From Taxawa tesnikishii (nom. ined.) (lineage: Eukaryota; Ascomycota; Dothideomycetes; Dothideales): DNA of 64,000 bases. The DNA is taken from the NCBI GenBank assembly GCA_030247885.1, contig JAPDRO010000002.1, positions 124,001-188,000 of the forward strand, given 5' to 3'. Shown in pieces: positions 1-10,268 of the stretch. The position numbers and the translations under genes are program-made. Below the pieces are notes generated by a model, which was not told where the DNA came from, made no database searches, and worked only from the letters and a program-made list of their open reading frames with translations. The stretch's first letter is position 1. The number at the start of each line of letters is the position of its first letter.

Positions 1-1082
1 ATGATATGCTAGTGATACCGAGCTGCAAAAGAGATCAGTATTACTGTAGCAGATCAAACGTTCTGTACACAACGTACCCAACCGGCGCTGGATATACTGA
101 AGTGCTTCGGCACAATCAAGGATTGGCAATGTGGATGAAGTGCAACCGAAAGATTGCACTATATCCAGAGCAGAGCGAACAACCTGATCTATACAGAGTT
201 TCTGCTGGCAGGATGTAGATCGAAGGTTTGCTGGAATAATGTGAAGTGAAGCTGCCATACATAAAGCGTAATGTAAAATGAAAAGCGCGAGTCTTCTCAA
301 TTCTCAACAGTGAGATCTTCCCTATTCATCATTGAGATTTATCGTGTCGTACTAGAGCAGATGATCATAACCCAGGTGCTATAGTTCCAGATACCTCTTT
401 ATTGTCTTCGCAACCAGAGATAGGTCGTTCAATAAGAACAAAGACCCTGATGTTCCCGCTCTATCCATCTCTTTCTGTCATGCCTTCCCGCGTCTTGGTA
501 GACCATGATGCTCTTGTTGTTGCAACTCCTGATCCAGGGATCTCATACGCTTCGAGTCGTACAATGTCTCATTACTTACTTGACGAAGGTGGGTTATTGG
601 GGCGGTCTCGTGAGACCCGCATAGTGTTTCTTCGTTTGGCAGACGTGTTTTTGCACGGAATCGAGTGCTCCTATAGTGTGGTAAGCATTGCAATAGATAG
701 CATTCATCTGGCAAGTGCTGCTCCATGACATGATTGTTTGGGAGAAGGGAGTGAGTGAGTGTGTGAACGTACGCGACTTCAGACGGAGACGCGCCAGGAA
801 TGGCGTCATGCGGCTCAAATTCGTGCTTCCTTGGCGACATCGCGTTCTTTCATTGTGCATAATCTCCTTTGTGAAAATGTTACCGTCACGCAAGGCCGAA
901 TAAGGCTGGAGCAGGGTATCTCCTTGGGTCAAGATCGTTTGACTCAAGACAAAGACAGACAAAACCAAGAGACATCAGCCAAATCGATGTTTGCCCGTAT
1001 CTCCAACGCCTGGCGCAGCGCGCTTAACCCATTAGTGAAGGTCCACGTTTACCTACCCTAACGATGATATAGTGCTACTCCC
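1..1082. other. No gene recognised (left edge)
   Basis: Only short, mutually overlapping open frames without recognisable motifs occur here on both strands. I see no tRNA, repeat or conserved protein. It includes the downstream flank of the TenA-like gene. Confidence 0.5.
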
Positions 1083-1826
1083 TCAGTTTCCGACCTCCTC
1101 GTCCACATCAGGCCAAAACTTCTCTTCAGCCCACACGACCTGATTCCAAGCTACCATACACTGATGCAATTCCCTACTCCTCTCATTCCTGGTGAACCCA
1201 TAGCTCTCTGCGAACTCATCTGTGAGCGCACCAATGCGGTCTACAAAAGCCTCAAACTCCGGATCCGTCCAGTTGGGAATCAGCACATCTCTTAACACCT
1301 TCGGCGTCTTCTGCTCCTGCTCCTTTACAGGCGATTGCGCCTTCGCATGCCGCCACGCTTCCAAATAGCACTTCTCCGTCGCCCACAGCACCGTCATCCC
1401 CACCAAGAGATCTTTGTCCGGCGCCGCGGCTGCCTTGAAGAGATTCTGGTAGACGGTTGTCTCCGGTCTTGCTTCATCCACCTTGTCTCCCTCCCCTCCT
1501 TTGCCCCAGTCGAAGTGCTCCCGCAGAATATCCTCAAACATGCCCACCTCGCGGCGGATATTGACTAGGGCATCGATGAGGAGATCGACGATCTTCCATT
1601 CAATGGTCGAGGTGCGATCGCTTTGGGCTGAGAGCTGGGCTTTGGCAAGGAGAGATCCGATGAAGGCGACGTAGGAGAGGGCGTAGAGGCGGTCTTGGAT
1701 AAGCCAGGAGGTAAGAGTCGAGGCGGGTAAGGTGCCCGAGCCGGCGCGTTTGAGGAAGGAGTGCTGGGTTGCGAGAGAGAAGGAGTGAGGGGAAGAAGAG
1801 AGGAGGTGAGACGTTAGTGGCATCAT
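1083..1826 (-). CDS. TenA/THI-4-like family protein (heme-oxygenase-like fold)
   Basis: A 247-residue intronless product if translation starts at the double Met (MMPLTSHLL). The N-terminal stretch has the TenA/THI-4 pattern: a short helix, then FSLATQHSFLKRAGSGTL, then WLIQDRLYALSYVAFIGSLL. Glu- and Trp-rich helices follow (EDILREHF, WATEKCYLEAWRHA, MVAWNQVVWAEEKFW). The length matches the family, about 220-250 residues. Bacterial TenA and the C-terminal half of yeast Thi20 hydrolyse aminopyrimidine for thiamine salvage, but stand-alone fungal members are often uncharacterised and may not be active thiaminases. The frame stays open 60 codons upstream to 2006, but that part is Pro/Ser-rich and unlike the family, so I treat it as 5' leader. 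The family call is fairly firm; the substrate is unknown. Confidence 0.75.
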   Translation of the reverse strand: MMPLTSHLLSSSPHSFSLATQHSFLKRAGSGTLPASTLTSWLIQDRLYALSYVAFIGSLLAKAQLSAQSDRTSTIEWKIVDLLIDALVNIRREVGMFEDILREHFDWGKGGEGDKVDEARPETTVYQNLFKAAAAPDKDLLVGMTVLWATEKCYLEAWRHAKAQSPVKEQEQKTPKVLRDVLIPNWTDPEFEAFVDRIGALTDEFAESYGFTRNERSRELHQCMVAWNQVVWAEEKFWPDVDEEVGN

Positions 1827-2600
1827 GGGAGGGGCTTGACAGGAAGCAATAGGAGGGAAAGAGGTTGGTAGGGTGAGTGATGACCTATGCTTGGGGTTAC
1901 AGACTCTCTGACGAACGAGTGGGATGTTTACCACTGGTGTTTTGGAGGGGCGGAGGCTCTGCGGGTCTCCACAGTGGGGTTGTTTCCGGGCCCACTCCGG
2001 TATCAAAGCTGTATCTGTACACTCCCAGCCTTATTTTGTATTGTTGTATCTTCTCTCGATAACAAGCTGCTGCTCTCTCTAGGTTTATTTTTGTGGATGG
2101 ACCGATCACTCTACCCCACGTATAACATCAGAGGTTGGCGAAAATGCTCGACGATCCTGTCTGTCAATCGTGTTCCGGTTGGAAATCAATGGTACACGAT
2201 ACTGATACATGTCCTGCATGCGGGGCATCAGCTCATCTCAGCCTCGTCCACAGCAGAAGGCTTATCATGTCGCATGGGAGAGGCTTTGCAAGCCGCAGCT
2301 GCTCCGCCTCTTTCCCCACCCTTGACCTTTGTAGCTTAAGAGCAGGTAGCCCGGTTACTATTCCACAGGCACTTGAGCGCCGACGAAGCTTCACCGCTGT
2401 GTGCTGCCCACTGTTTGATATTTTGGACGCTGTTCGTCGCCGTCGCCGTGGCAGATCAGGTCACACAGCTTGCCGACGCCTTCAAAGTTCAGCATACCTC
2501 AGCCGGCCCTGTGTCGACCAGTCTGACTTCTGGTCACGCCGTGGGCTCTGTGCAATCGCAGCGAATCTGTATTTCTCCTTCCGCCATACCGTGAATCGTC
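1827..2600. other. Intergenic, divergent promoters
   Basis: Lies between the head-to-head TenA-like and HET genes. Several overlapping frames exist (for example 1887-2339 and 2135-2611, plus strand), but they show no domain. They look like chance frames in GC-balanced DNA. No regulatory motif stands out. Confidence 0.4.
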
Positions 2601-4599
2601 ATGGTGTATAGATCCGATACAACCAGCTTGCTTTATGCGTACCGGTCCCTCGAACACCAGGATGAGATACGCCTTTTCAAGTTTGTCGCCACCTCTCCCG
2701 ACATCATTATGATTGAGATCTTCCATGCTTTCCTCAATCAATGGCCGGAGTACCGCGCTCTGTCATATTGCTGGGGCGAGAAAGAGATGGTCCCAGTGGC
2801 CTGCGCTGATGGCAATCAGGTTCTGGTGACGCGAAACTGCCAGGCCGCACTGCATCGGCTTGCAGCTGAGGAAGACCCAACGCCTCTCTGCATTGACAGC
2901 ATATGTATTAACCAGTCAAACAACCGCGAGCGCAATCAGCAAGTGGCCATGATGCGCGAGGTCTATAGCCGTGCCGTCAAAGTGCAAGTCTATCTTGGCG
3001 AAGAAAGCGATGACAGCTCGGCTGTTATGGACCTTTGGGAAGAACCCTTCTTCTCTTCATCCGCATGGCTGTGCTGTTGTGCTATGGATACGACCCAATA
3101 TCAGAAGCATTTCTGTGTAGAGGCATTGGTTGGAAAGCGAAAAGCTTGCCTCGAACATTGAAGACAGCAATCGGCGCATTCCTCGACCGAGACTGGTTTC
3201 GGCGGATATGGGTACTCCAAGAAGTGTGTTCTGCAGGATACGTAGAAGTTATGTGTGCTGACCAAAAATACCTTGGAAAGCTGTGCAATTGCTCGCAAAC
3301 CCGACGTTCGGAATACTGTTGGAAAACACCACACAAGTACCGGCGATATTGCAACATAACTTGAGTGACACTCTCTTGCAAAACCTGTCTTGCACTCGTG
3401 GTTATCTGTCGTCTGAGCCGGCCGACAAGATCTACGCCCTGCTTGGGATTTCCTCCGATGTAAAGCAACCTCGATGGCTTGACAACGATGTCAATCTTCA
3501 GGGCAAACTTGACTTGCGCCACCAGCTCATTGAGCGGCAAGCAGTGCAAGACCTTTGGCGATCAAAAAGCAAGTTGCCATCTGCTGAGAATGGCTCTGCG
3601 CAGATTCAAGATTTTTTGAGTCGTATCTTTCGCTCGCCTCAGGTCGAGAATGTCTGGAGACGCCCGTGGCAACTAAATGAGCTGTGGAGGTCTGGCAGAC
3701 AGATGGACAACCTGCTCGCCTCGCCCGATGAACAAGCACTTCCTAAACTAGCATGTTCTGAACTAGCATACTCTGGGGATGCAATCCGGAACCTTGGCAA
3801 CATAACACCCAACTATACAAAGCAGTCAGATGAGGTCTACGTCGAGGTCGCGCGTACCATCCTTTTGCGTACACAGTGCCTTGATATCTTGGGCGAAGCG
3901 GAAGGTTACCATCAGCGGCAAGGGCTTCTGGGCATGAATTTACCTAGCTGGGTGCCCAACTGGACGGTCGAACGACGGGTGCTCAACGAGACGGACGTCT
4001 GGCCTTTCAAGCGTCTCTCTGACCCTGCGTGGTGGTACCGTGCAGATTTACACTATGCAGCAGAGTTATCTTTTCCTGGAAACGGTCGACTGCTATGCGC
4101 TAAAGGGGTCTGGGTTGGGACTGTAGACCTGTTGTGTTGCCCTTTCGACTCTGAAGGTATGTTGGCACCCACGACGACCTCCGAAACAACGATAAACGAG
4201 CAGACGATCGCTGTGGCTGCTCGGGAAGATGACCCACGGGATAGTGGAGCTCGGATCCGCCGTCTACAAGAGCGCATCAGCATCTATCGGAGTTATCCAT
4301 CCTGGCTTCGTGGGAACCGTCGTCTGATAACAACTAAGGACTACAGTGGTTTTGCGCCGCCAGAAACTCAACTTGGAGATTGTATATGTGTACTCCTGGG
4401 CGCGCGGGTGCCGTTCATACTCCGGCCCCAAACAGGGAATCGATATAACTTTGTGGGCGAATTCCTGCACGCAGATAACGAGATCGCCTTATTGGGAAGG
4501 TCCGAGACCAACACAGATAATCTCATGTTCGGAGGAGCATTCCGGACGAAGACTGGAGAGTTCCGCTCTGTCAACCTCCGTGATTTCCATATCGTATGA
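2601..4599 (+). CDS. Heterokaryon-incompatibility (HET) domain protein
   Basis: Starts MVYRSDTTSLLYAYRSLEHQDEI and carries the hallmark HET blocks in order: ALSYCWGE near residue 52, ICINQSNNRERNQQVAMM near residue 98, VQVYLGEESDD near residue 128, then DRDWFRRIWVLQE and DKIYALLGIS. HET proteins act in non-self recognition and trigger cell death when incompatible fungal strains fuse. The reading frame changes twice, near 3035 and near 3265, each by one apparently missing base in a short homopolymer. With both, the total gives 666 residues, normal for the family. Introns do not explain the second change because no plausible splice pair of normal size exists there. The C-terminal half (about 400 residues) is variable, as usual. 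It is either a pseudogene or, more likely given the window-wide pattern, a gene with sequencing base loss. Confidence 0.82.
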
Positions 4600-5013
4600 A
4601 AGAGACAAGCGAAGCAAGCTACCATGTGAGCTCACTTCCCAAAAGCACCCCGCATATTCGCCGGACATTCATGTCTTATATGTACAGATAAAAGAGCTTC
4701 TCAAGCTGAGACAAGCAGCAGATCTTCTGAACCACAACAGCTCAGTCAACCCACATGAATCCGGGGAGCTCAAAGTTATGGAACCGCCAGCTGCAACCCA
4801 CAGCACCGTTTAGAACACGACTAGATCCCGAGCCAGCTCAATGCACCCCGAGGAGAGCGCAATAATCCAGTCAAGGAAGCCGGAAGACACCTCTAATTTA
4901 TTTCCCTCAGGCAGAACCGCGTTCGAGGACCAGTGGCCCTTTCCGGACGTGACGGAATCGTTTCGGGGAAGGATGTTATTGGTAGTTTGAACGGATGTTG
5001 AAGACCGGGCCTG
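4600..5013. other. Intergenic
   Basis: Downstream region between converging HET and putative secreted-protein genes. A frame continues past the HET stop but has no recognisable content. Nothing else seen. Confidence 0.4.
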
Positions 5014-5563
5014 TCAGAGCACCGACCGAAAAAGCGGACTGCAGGTGCTGAAAGAGGAAGCTGCAGCCCGATCGTCTCTTGCGGACGAATGGCTCGCTGT
5101 ACGGCTTCGGAAAATGGCGGTGACAGCTCGAAACTCTGCATGCGATGTTGCTGCGCAGTGCGACAGTCGTTCATCCATCGTAATGACGGTCTCTTGAAGC
5201 GGACTGCGCCTCTTCGCAATCACAAATCCATTACCTGTTCACCTATCGGCCTTATCGCTCGTTGGAAAGTGTCGTCACGCAAGAACACTGTCGCCGCTTC
5301 CGTTTCCTCCTCTCCGTTGTAATCCGCAGCCGGATTTGAGGCTCGAGGTATGGATCTGAACATGTTGTCCGGCTGGTTGATGATGTTCAACGGTTTTTCA
5401 ATGAACGAGGATTGGATACTTGCAGTCGCGGTGATGGTAATTGATAAAGTACGTGATTGGAGCCCTTGCTTCGGGGTGTCGGAGTTGTGGATTGTCGGGC
5501 GCGCGAGTGCGGTGATCGACAAGAAAACGGTGCCTAGCGTGATGATGGGCAGAGGCGAGCCAT
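5014..5563 (-). CDS. Possible small secreted protein
   Basis: Tentative gene. Translation from the ATG at 5561-5563 followed by one frame change gives a convincing signal peptide: a short basic start, hydrophobic core PLPIITLGTVFLSITALA, then RPTIHNSD. The mature part has an acidic patch (GEEETEAATVFLRDD) and a C-terminal half containing AKRRSPLQETVITMDERL. Two single-base losses (near 5555 and near 5225) are needed; with them the length is exactly 183 codons plus stop. I recognise no domain. Small secreted proteins of this kind are often called candidate effectors, but nothing here proves that. An alternative is that these are unrelated chance frames. Confidence 0.35.
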
Positions 5564-6359
5564 TGCTGTTACGGATGGTTGGTATTGTATAAACTGCGCG
5601 AGTTTTGGGTTGATCGATCTTGGTATGAAGAAATGAGAGATGACTGTCTTTTGCTGCAATTTGTACTTATTCTGATGACGTGAAGCCGGGTGACTAATGG
5701 CCTGAAAAGGGAAGTGCTGTGTTTGAGGATATGACCAAGAGGATTTGACAGGATTAGGGAGTACTCATCCGTCTCTCAGCTTCCCCGATGGCCTGCTGCC
5801 GTGGTCAATACGAAGCCACTGCTCAGAAAGAGCATTCATGATACGATGAAGTCCCGACACTGACAAGACCACCACATCTCAGTCATTGGTTTATCGAATG
5901 GTTGCTCGCTTCTTAAGCAGGAAAACGAAGCCAAATACAGCCCAGGAAACACGAGAAAAACGGCGTGCGGCGTTACAATTCGGACTCGTTTGGCTGACAG
6001 CACGACGCCAACCTTCAGCGAGCAATCGAATCAGGGAAGCGCTTGATGACTGGAGGCTGTGTGAGCTGGCTAGAGTTTGCCCATGGCGTTGGCGATTTCA
6101 TGAGGGCAAGCTGTGTAAGCTGCGGAGCCGAAGAATGTACTGAATGCCTTGGACCTCTGGCGGTAGAGATTCGTAGAAGGAGAGGTGGTGGCCAGCATGC
6201 GGTGAAGCTGATGTAAGCTTGGGCTCGCATGTTCGTTCCTTCGATTACCGTCGTACATGCGACAAGTGCAAGAACAAAACAGGAAGTGGAGGTTATGTTT
6301 CCTCGACAGAAAGAAGATAAACTTTGAGTGACTGTACTGCCGCGTTGAGCGCAGGCACG
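5564..6359. other. Intergenic
   Basis: No recognisable protein gene. Minus-strand frames at 6015-6230 and 6070-6459 partly overlap the tRNA gene and have no domain. Confidence 0.4.
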
Positions 6360-6364
6360 AAAAA
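6360..6364 (-). terminator. Pol III T5 terminator
   Basis: Five T on the minus strand, three bases after the discriminator base of tRNA-Pro. Confidence 0.7.
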
Positions 6365-6394
6365 GTTGGGTCTTGCCGGAGATCGAATCCGGGA

Positions 6395-6449
6395 CTGTGT
6401 TGTTTGTTAGCGAGCTGATTAGAGGTGATTTCTTGTGGGAGACGCTTAC
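6395..6449 (-). other. Spliceosomal-type intron 2 in tRNA-Pro
   Basis: 55 nt, starts GTAAGCGTC, has branch-like CGCTAAC about 11 nt before the end, and ends ACACAG. It interrupts the five-base variable loop (AGG / TC). It contains no TTTT. The first nine bases resemble those of intron 1; the rest does not. Confidence 0.8.
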
Positions 6450-6458
6450 CCTCTCGCA

Positions 6459-6486
6459 TTCAATGGAGTTGTGAACTCAGGGTGGG
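6459..6486 (-). other. Canonical tRNA intron (3' of anticodon loop purine)
   Basis: 28 nt between the loop G following the anticodon and the T closing the loop. It contains CCCT, which can pair with AGGG of the anticodon loop, as expected of introns removed by the tRNA splicing endonuclease. Confidence 0.8.
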
Positions 6487-6513
6487 CCCTAAGCGAGAAT
6501 CATACCACTAGAC

Positions 6514-6570
6514 CTAATTGGGGTATTAGCATTGTTGATGATCGCGGCTGTGGAGTGGATTGATGCTTAC
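6514..6570 (-). other. Spliceosomal-type intron 1 in tRNA-Pro
   Basis: 57 nt, starts GTAAGCATC, has branch-like TGCTAATAC, ends CAATTAG. It separates tRNA nt 9 from nt 10, so it cuts the A-box; by chance or selection its last bases (AG) restore an A-box-like AGGTCTAGTGG. It contains no TTTT. Confidence 0.8.
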
Positions 6571-6579
6571 CACAAGACC

Positions 6580-7142
6580 GGCTATTGTTGTCACGTGGCA
6601 AAACATTAAAATAATATATGTTATGGCATCAATGCGGAAAGCCATCAAGCGATTGCAGCCACTTCCTTATTTCCGGCTCGCCTGACCTGCCGTCCGTGTT
6701 CCCACTTCCACATCTCGCATTACCTGCCGTTCGTGTTGACTGAGCCTCGTTTAGGCTGTCTCCCCGACTGAGGCACTCGTTTCATGACGGCTATGGCTGC
6801 AGCAATCCATCCCCCGAAAAGGCAACCCGGCCACTGGCAGGCGGGGACCCCAGGACACTCCAGGACCCCACGCCGGGGTATGCGGGTGATCTCGCGCAGA
6901 GGTGGCTGTTGATAGGTCCATCCGCACGTCCTGTCATACCTTTCTCCAAGTTTGCTGCATGCAGTTCGGGATATGCTTATGCGAAATCCATGCGGTTGGA
7001 CGAAGCAAGGAGGAGAGATCTGGGGTCATGAGGTTGGGGTATATATGGTATGACTCCCACATGTGGAGCAGTGGTTCATCTGTTCGCTGAACGTTGTTGT
7101 CCCACTGAGTGAGTTGAACGAAGTTAGAAACCGTTTGTGGTC
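6580..7142. other. Intergenic between tRNA-Pro and MFS transporter
   Basis: Shared upstream region of two divergent genes. A TATATAT-containing stretch near 7040 could belong to the transporter promoter. No further feature seen. Confidence 0.35.
6606..6622 (-). promoter_or_regulatory. TATA-like element upstream of tRNA-Pro
   Basis: ATATATTAT-rich tract about 30-40 bp upstream of tRNA nt 1. Upstream TATA elements are used by Pol III in fission yeast tRNA genes; here one would place initiation ahead of exon 1 despite the split A-box. This is inferred from position only. A CACGTG hexamer lies between it and the gene, at 6592-6597. Confidence 0.4.
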
Positions 7143-9268
7143 ATGGCACGCAAATATCTTGGAGGGTCCGGCGAGAGCCTTACCGTATGGATCTCGATGT
7201 AAGTCTGGCTTTCACTGTATAATTCTCAATCTGTAAAGGGCGCCAGCGAGATGTACTCAATCCTCGTTCACACTCGTTCGACACAATCACCTGCGGAGCG
7301 GTGACCTTGTCTATGGACCAGGTGCCCTCAACAGCCAACCCTGCTGACGGCATTGTAGAGCAGCGTCAATTGTGCTCATCTTCTACGGCTACGATCAGGC
7401 GAGTACACCCCTGCAGGCCGTCGACCTCTTCTATTGACCTAAACAATCAGGGCGTCTTCGGAAATGTCATCATCAGCGAGAACTTCCTCGAGACCTTCGG
7501 GCACCCATCTGCAAATATGCAGGGCACCATGACCTCCATCTACAACATTGGATGTTTTATCGGCGCCATGTCAACCATCTGGACCGGTGATATCCTAGGC
7601 CGACCTCGCCAGATCATCGTCGGCAGCACCATCATTGCCATTGGCGCCATCATCCAGACCGCCAGCTACAGCGTCGCACAGATGATGGTGGGACGTATTG
7701 TGGCCGGTCTGGGCACTGGCATGAACACCGCTACTGCGGGCGTATGGCAGGCGGAAACGAGCAAGATGAGGAGTAGAGGCAAACTCGTCATTATCCAGAT
7801 GGTCGGTCGCATCCCATCCCCCGTCTGTCTGTTTCGCAAAATGCTCAGTTGCTGTTAGGCCAATTGCATCACCGGCTTCTCAATCTCCAACTGGCTGACC
7901 TTGGGCTTCTCATTTGCTCCAAGGGACGTGGTGTGGCGCTTCCCGCTCGCCTTCCAAATCTGTATGTTTCCCCTTCTATAGAGACGGCTTCGTCCTGACT
8001 CCCACAGTTTTCACCCTCTGCATCTACGCCACCTGCCCCTTCCTTCCGGACTCTCCCCGTCTTCTCATCCGTAAGGGCAAACACCAAGAAGCACTCGAGG
8101 TGATTGCGGCACTCCAGGGCCACGGCGCAACCCCCGACTCTCCCTCCGTCCGCGCACAGTTCTCCGTCATCAAGGACGTGTTGGACCGCGAGCACATGAA
8201 CACGTACTCATGGTGGCAGCTGATCACCGGCAGAGGGCCTGCCGGCGTGCTTCGCCGCATGATTCTGGGCGCATGGATGCAGGCCATGAACCAGATATCC
8301 GGCATCAACGTGCGTCCTCTTTCTCTACACCCCGGCTGAGTCGCAAGCCACCCCCAACAGTCAAGCCCAAAGAGCTAACATTACTCCAACAGGTAACAAG
8401 CTACTACATGTCCTATATCTTCATAAACTCTCTCGGCATCTCGGACCTTCTCTCCCGCATCCTCGCCGCCGCGGGCTCCGTCGACTACCTCCTCTTCGCC
8501 TGCATCGCCTACTTCGTCATCGAGCGGTACGGCCGCCGCAAAGTCATGATGTGCAGCGCGGCCGCCTGCTCCACCTGCTGGATCGTCATTGCCATCACGC
8601 AAGGCCTGGTCGAGAAAGGCGGAGATTCATACGTGCTGGGAAGCGCGTCTGTGGCCTTCTTTTTCGTCTTCTTTGCCAGCTTTGGAATGGGTGTTTTGGG
8701 GGTTCCTTGGTTGGTGAGTCTGAATGAGGAGGACGGGAGGGGAAGAGAAGTGGACAGAATGGGTGGGCTGACGTCCGAGCAGTATCCGACCGAGATCAAC
8801 GCGCTCGAGATGCGCACGAAAGGAGCCAGTCTGGCCATGGCTACTAACTGGATCATGGTAAGCCCACCTCCATTTCTTTCCCTGTCCGTCAACTCAACAC
8901 GCTCACAATTGCAGAACTACGCCGTCGTCCAAGTAACCCTCCCTGGAATCTCCAACCTCGGCTACCGCTTCTGGATCATCTGGGCCGTCATATGCTTCGC
9001 TTTCATCCCCATCACGTACCTTTTCTACCCGGAAACTGCGAACAGAACTCTCGAGGACATCGACAGGTTCTTCGAAACCCGCCCAGGCATATTCGTCAAC
9101 GGGAACAAGCTGGCGGTGCAGCTGCACCGGCCGCAGGAGTTTGTGGAGATGGATGACAGGATCGCGCGGGAAGAAGAGGAGGCGAGGAGGAAGGAGGACG
9201 GCTTTGCAGAAGAGAAGGGAACCGTAGAGTTGGGTGTCGTGGAGGACGTGGAGAAACAAGAGAGGTGA
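7143..9268 (+). CDS. MFS sugar transporter
   Basis: Eight exons (7143-7198, 7359-7398, 7451-7801, 7859-7961, 8008-8309, 8393-8713, 8783-8857, 8915-9268) give 533 residues in one open frame. Sugar-porter motifs are clear: FYGYDQGVFGNVI in TM1, the D-x-x-G-R-x loop motif as GDILGRPRQ, the PESPR-like PDSPRLLIRKGK before the central loop, QISGIN in TM7, ERYGRRK in loop 8-9, VPWLYPTEI in TM10 and PETANRTLEDID after TM12. It belongs in the plasma membrane and moves a hexose or related sugar by proton symport; the substrate cannot be read. Intron 2 has a GC donor (GCGAGT) and intron 3 an unusual GTCGGT donor. The C-terminal tail is rich in Glu and Arg. Confidence 0.9.
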
Positions 9269-9872
9269 GAAGGAAGATTCCGGGAGAATGGGTGATGTGT
9301 GGTGAGCAAGGGAGACGGAAGGTAGACTGAGACGTTGGGATTAGAAGATCTTGTCAGACACCGTATACAACCTGAAAGCGATTCTTCTGAATGTAATTCA
9401 TGCTACCCAGAAAGCTATCTGACACCGCAAACGCCGCCTTCGTAGCTTATCGGAAACCCGCTTAAGGCTTTCACTAACATGCGGATGGTATGACGCGTTA
9501 TGGGAGAGAAATCCATCTTTCATTCGATCCCATCCTCCAGAGATGGCTGCTTGTGACGATCTCATGGGTAGCTCTCATAACCACTGCAAGGACTTACCTC
9601 TTCAGACGAGCAGTCAGTCCTTCGAGCAGCCAAAGATGCTGCAATTAGTGGTTCTCAATGACGCTTCAGATCAGCCATATTACTGTCAATATGCATGCAA
9701 CATGTTTTCTTTGTGTTTCGTGTGTGCACTTGCTCATCAAGGCCCTAACTACTGTTTGCCCGCTGCGCATCGCCACCGTCTTTTTCCAAGGCAGCTGTAT
9801 CCCCAGCGGCAACAGCGTCCAGTGTCCACAAAACTCTCGCATTGCGACATGCATCTAATACCTGCTCGCCTG
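9269..9872. other. Intergenic
   Basis: Only short frames without motifs. Nothing further seen. Confidence 0.4.
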
Positions 9873-10268
9873 TTATTCCGCGAACTCAGACGTCTTGAAG
9901 GCGTAGCGCCGTCCAGCATCCTCAATCGTACGCTGAGTAGAGAATCGCATATTGTTGAAGCCCTCAGTGGTTAGCTGACCACCAGGACTTAGCTGTCCCA
10001 CGGACACAGAAACGTCCTCCTTTCCCTTCTGGAAGTCCCGGAACGGCTGACAGCCCTCGTCCTTTTCATCGTACGTGACAAAGAGTGATGGCACGTTTCG
10101 GAATTCGCGAAGTATCATGTGAACCGCGGAAGAGATCTGAATATGCTCCGAGCCGCGACGGTCTACGGTCAGGTCTCGAGATTTGCCATGGAAGTAAAAG
10201 ACCACGTGTAGGCTCTCAGTCGTTCGAAAGCGCCGTGGAGAAATGCGCGGCGGAGAGTCTGGTACCAC
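9873..10268 (-). CDS. Hypothetical protein, possibly a fragment
   Basis: A 131-residue frame with non-random composition: a mixed strand/helix stretch (SLHVVFYFHGKSRDL, AVHMILREFRNVPSLFVTY) then a polar tail. I do not recognise a family. Another minus frame, 10169-10456, runs into it from upstream and may hold the true N-terminus through a frame change or an intron; the two cannot be reconciled by eye. It may also be a gene remnant. Confidence 0.35.
   Translation of the reverse strand: MVPDSPPRISPRRFRTTESLHVVFYFHGKSRDLTVDRRGSEHIQISSAVHMILREFRNVPSLFVTYDEKDEGCQPFRDFQKGKEDVSVSVGQLSPGGQLTTEGFNNMRFSTQRTIEDAGRRYAFKTSEFAE

Larger units (their letters stand above)
6368..6579 (-). tRNA. tRNA-Pro (anticodon AGG) interrupted by three introns
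   Basis: Four exon pieces make a 72-nt proline tRNA: nt 1-9 at 6571-6579, nt 10-36 at 6487-6513, nt 37-45 at 6450-6458 and nt 46-72 at 6368-6394. The 7-bp acceptor stem (GGTCTTG with CAAGACC) is perfect although its halves lie 190 bp apart. The D-arm GTCTAGTGGTATGATT and the anticodon stem CTCGC/GCGAG match yeast tRNA-Pro. The anticodon loop is TTAGGGT, the T-arm is CCGGA-TTCGATC-TCCGG, and the discriminator is C. One interruption is the classic nuclear tRNA intron directly 3' of the purine after the anticodon. The other two fall after nt 9 and inside the variable loop and look like spliceosomal introns. A T5 terminator follows, and no T4 run lies inside the gene. The perfect stems argue against an old pseudogene. 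The identity is firm; how it is processed is unknown. Confidence 0.88.

Noticed and set aside
2135-2611. 158-residue frame with CxxC pairs upstream of the HET gene
   Set aside because: The Cys pairs are isolated, the rest is random-looking, and overlapping frames of similar length exist.
3253-3281. Short intron to explain the second HET frame change
   Set aside because: The only local GT...AG pair would give an intron under 30 nt and remove conserved residues; a single lost base fits better.
6368-6579. Idea that the split tRNA is just a degenerate pseudogene
   Set aside because: Acceptor, anticodon and T stems are perfect, the anticodon and discriminator are normal, the terminator is present, and both odd inserts have full intron signals at their exact borders.
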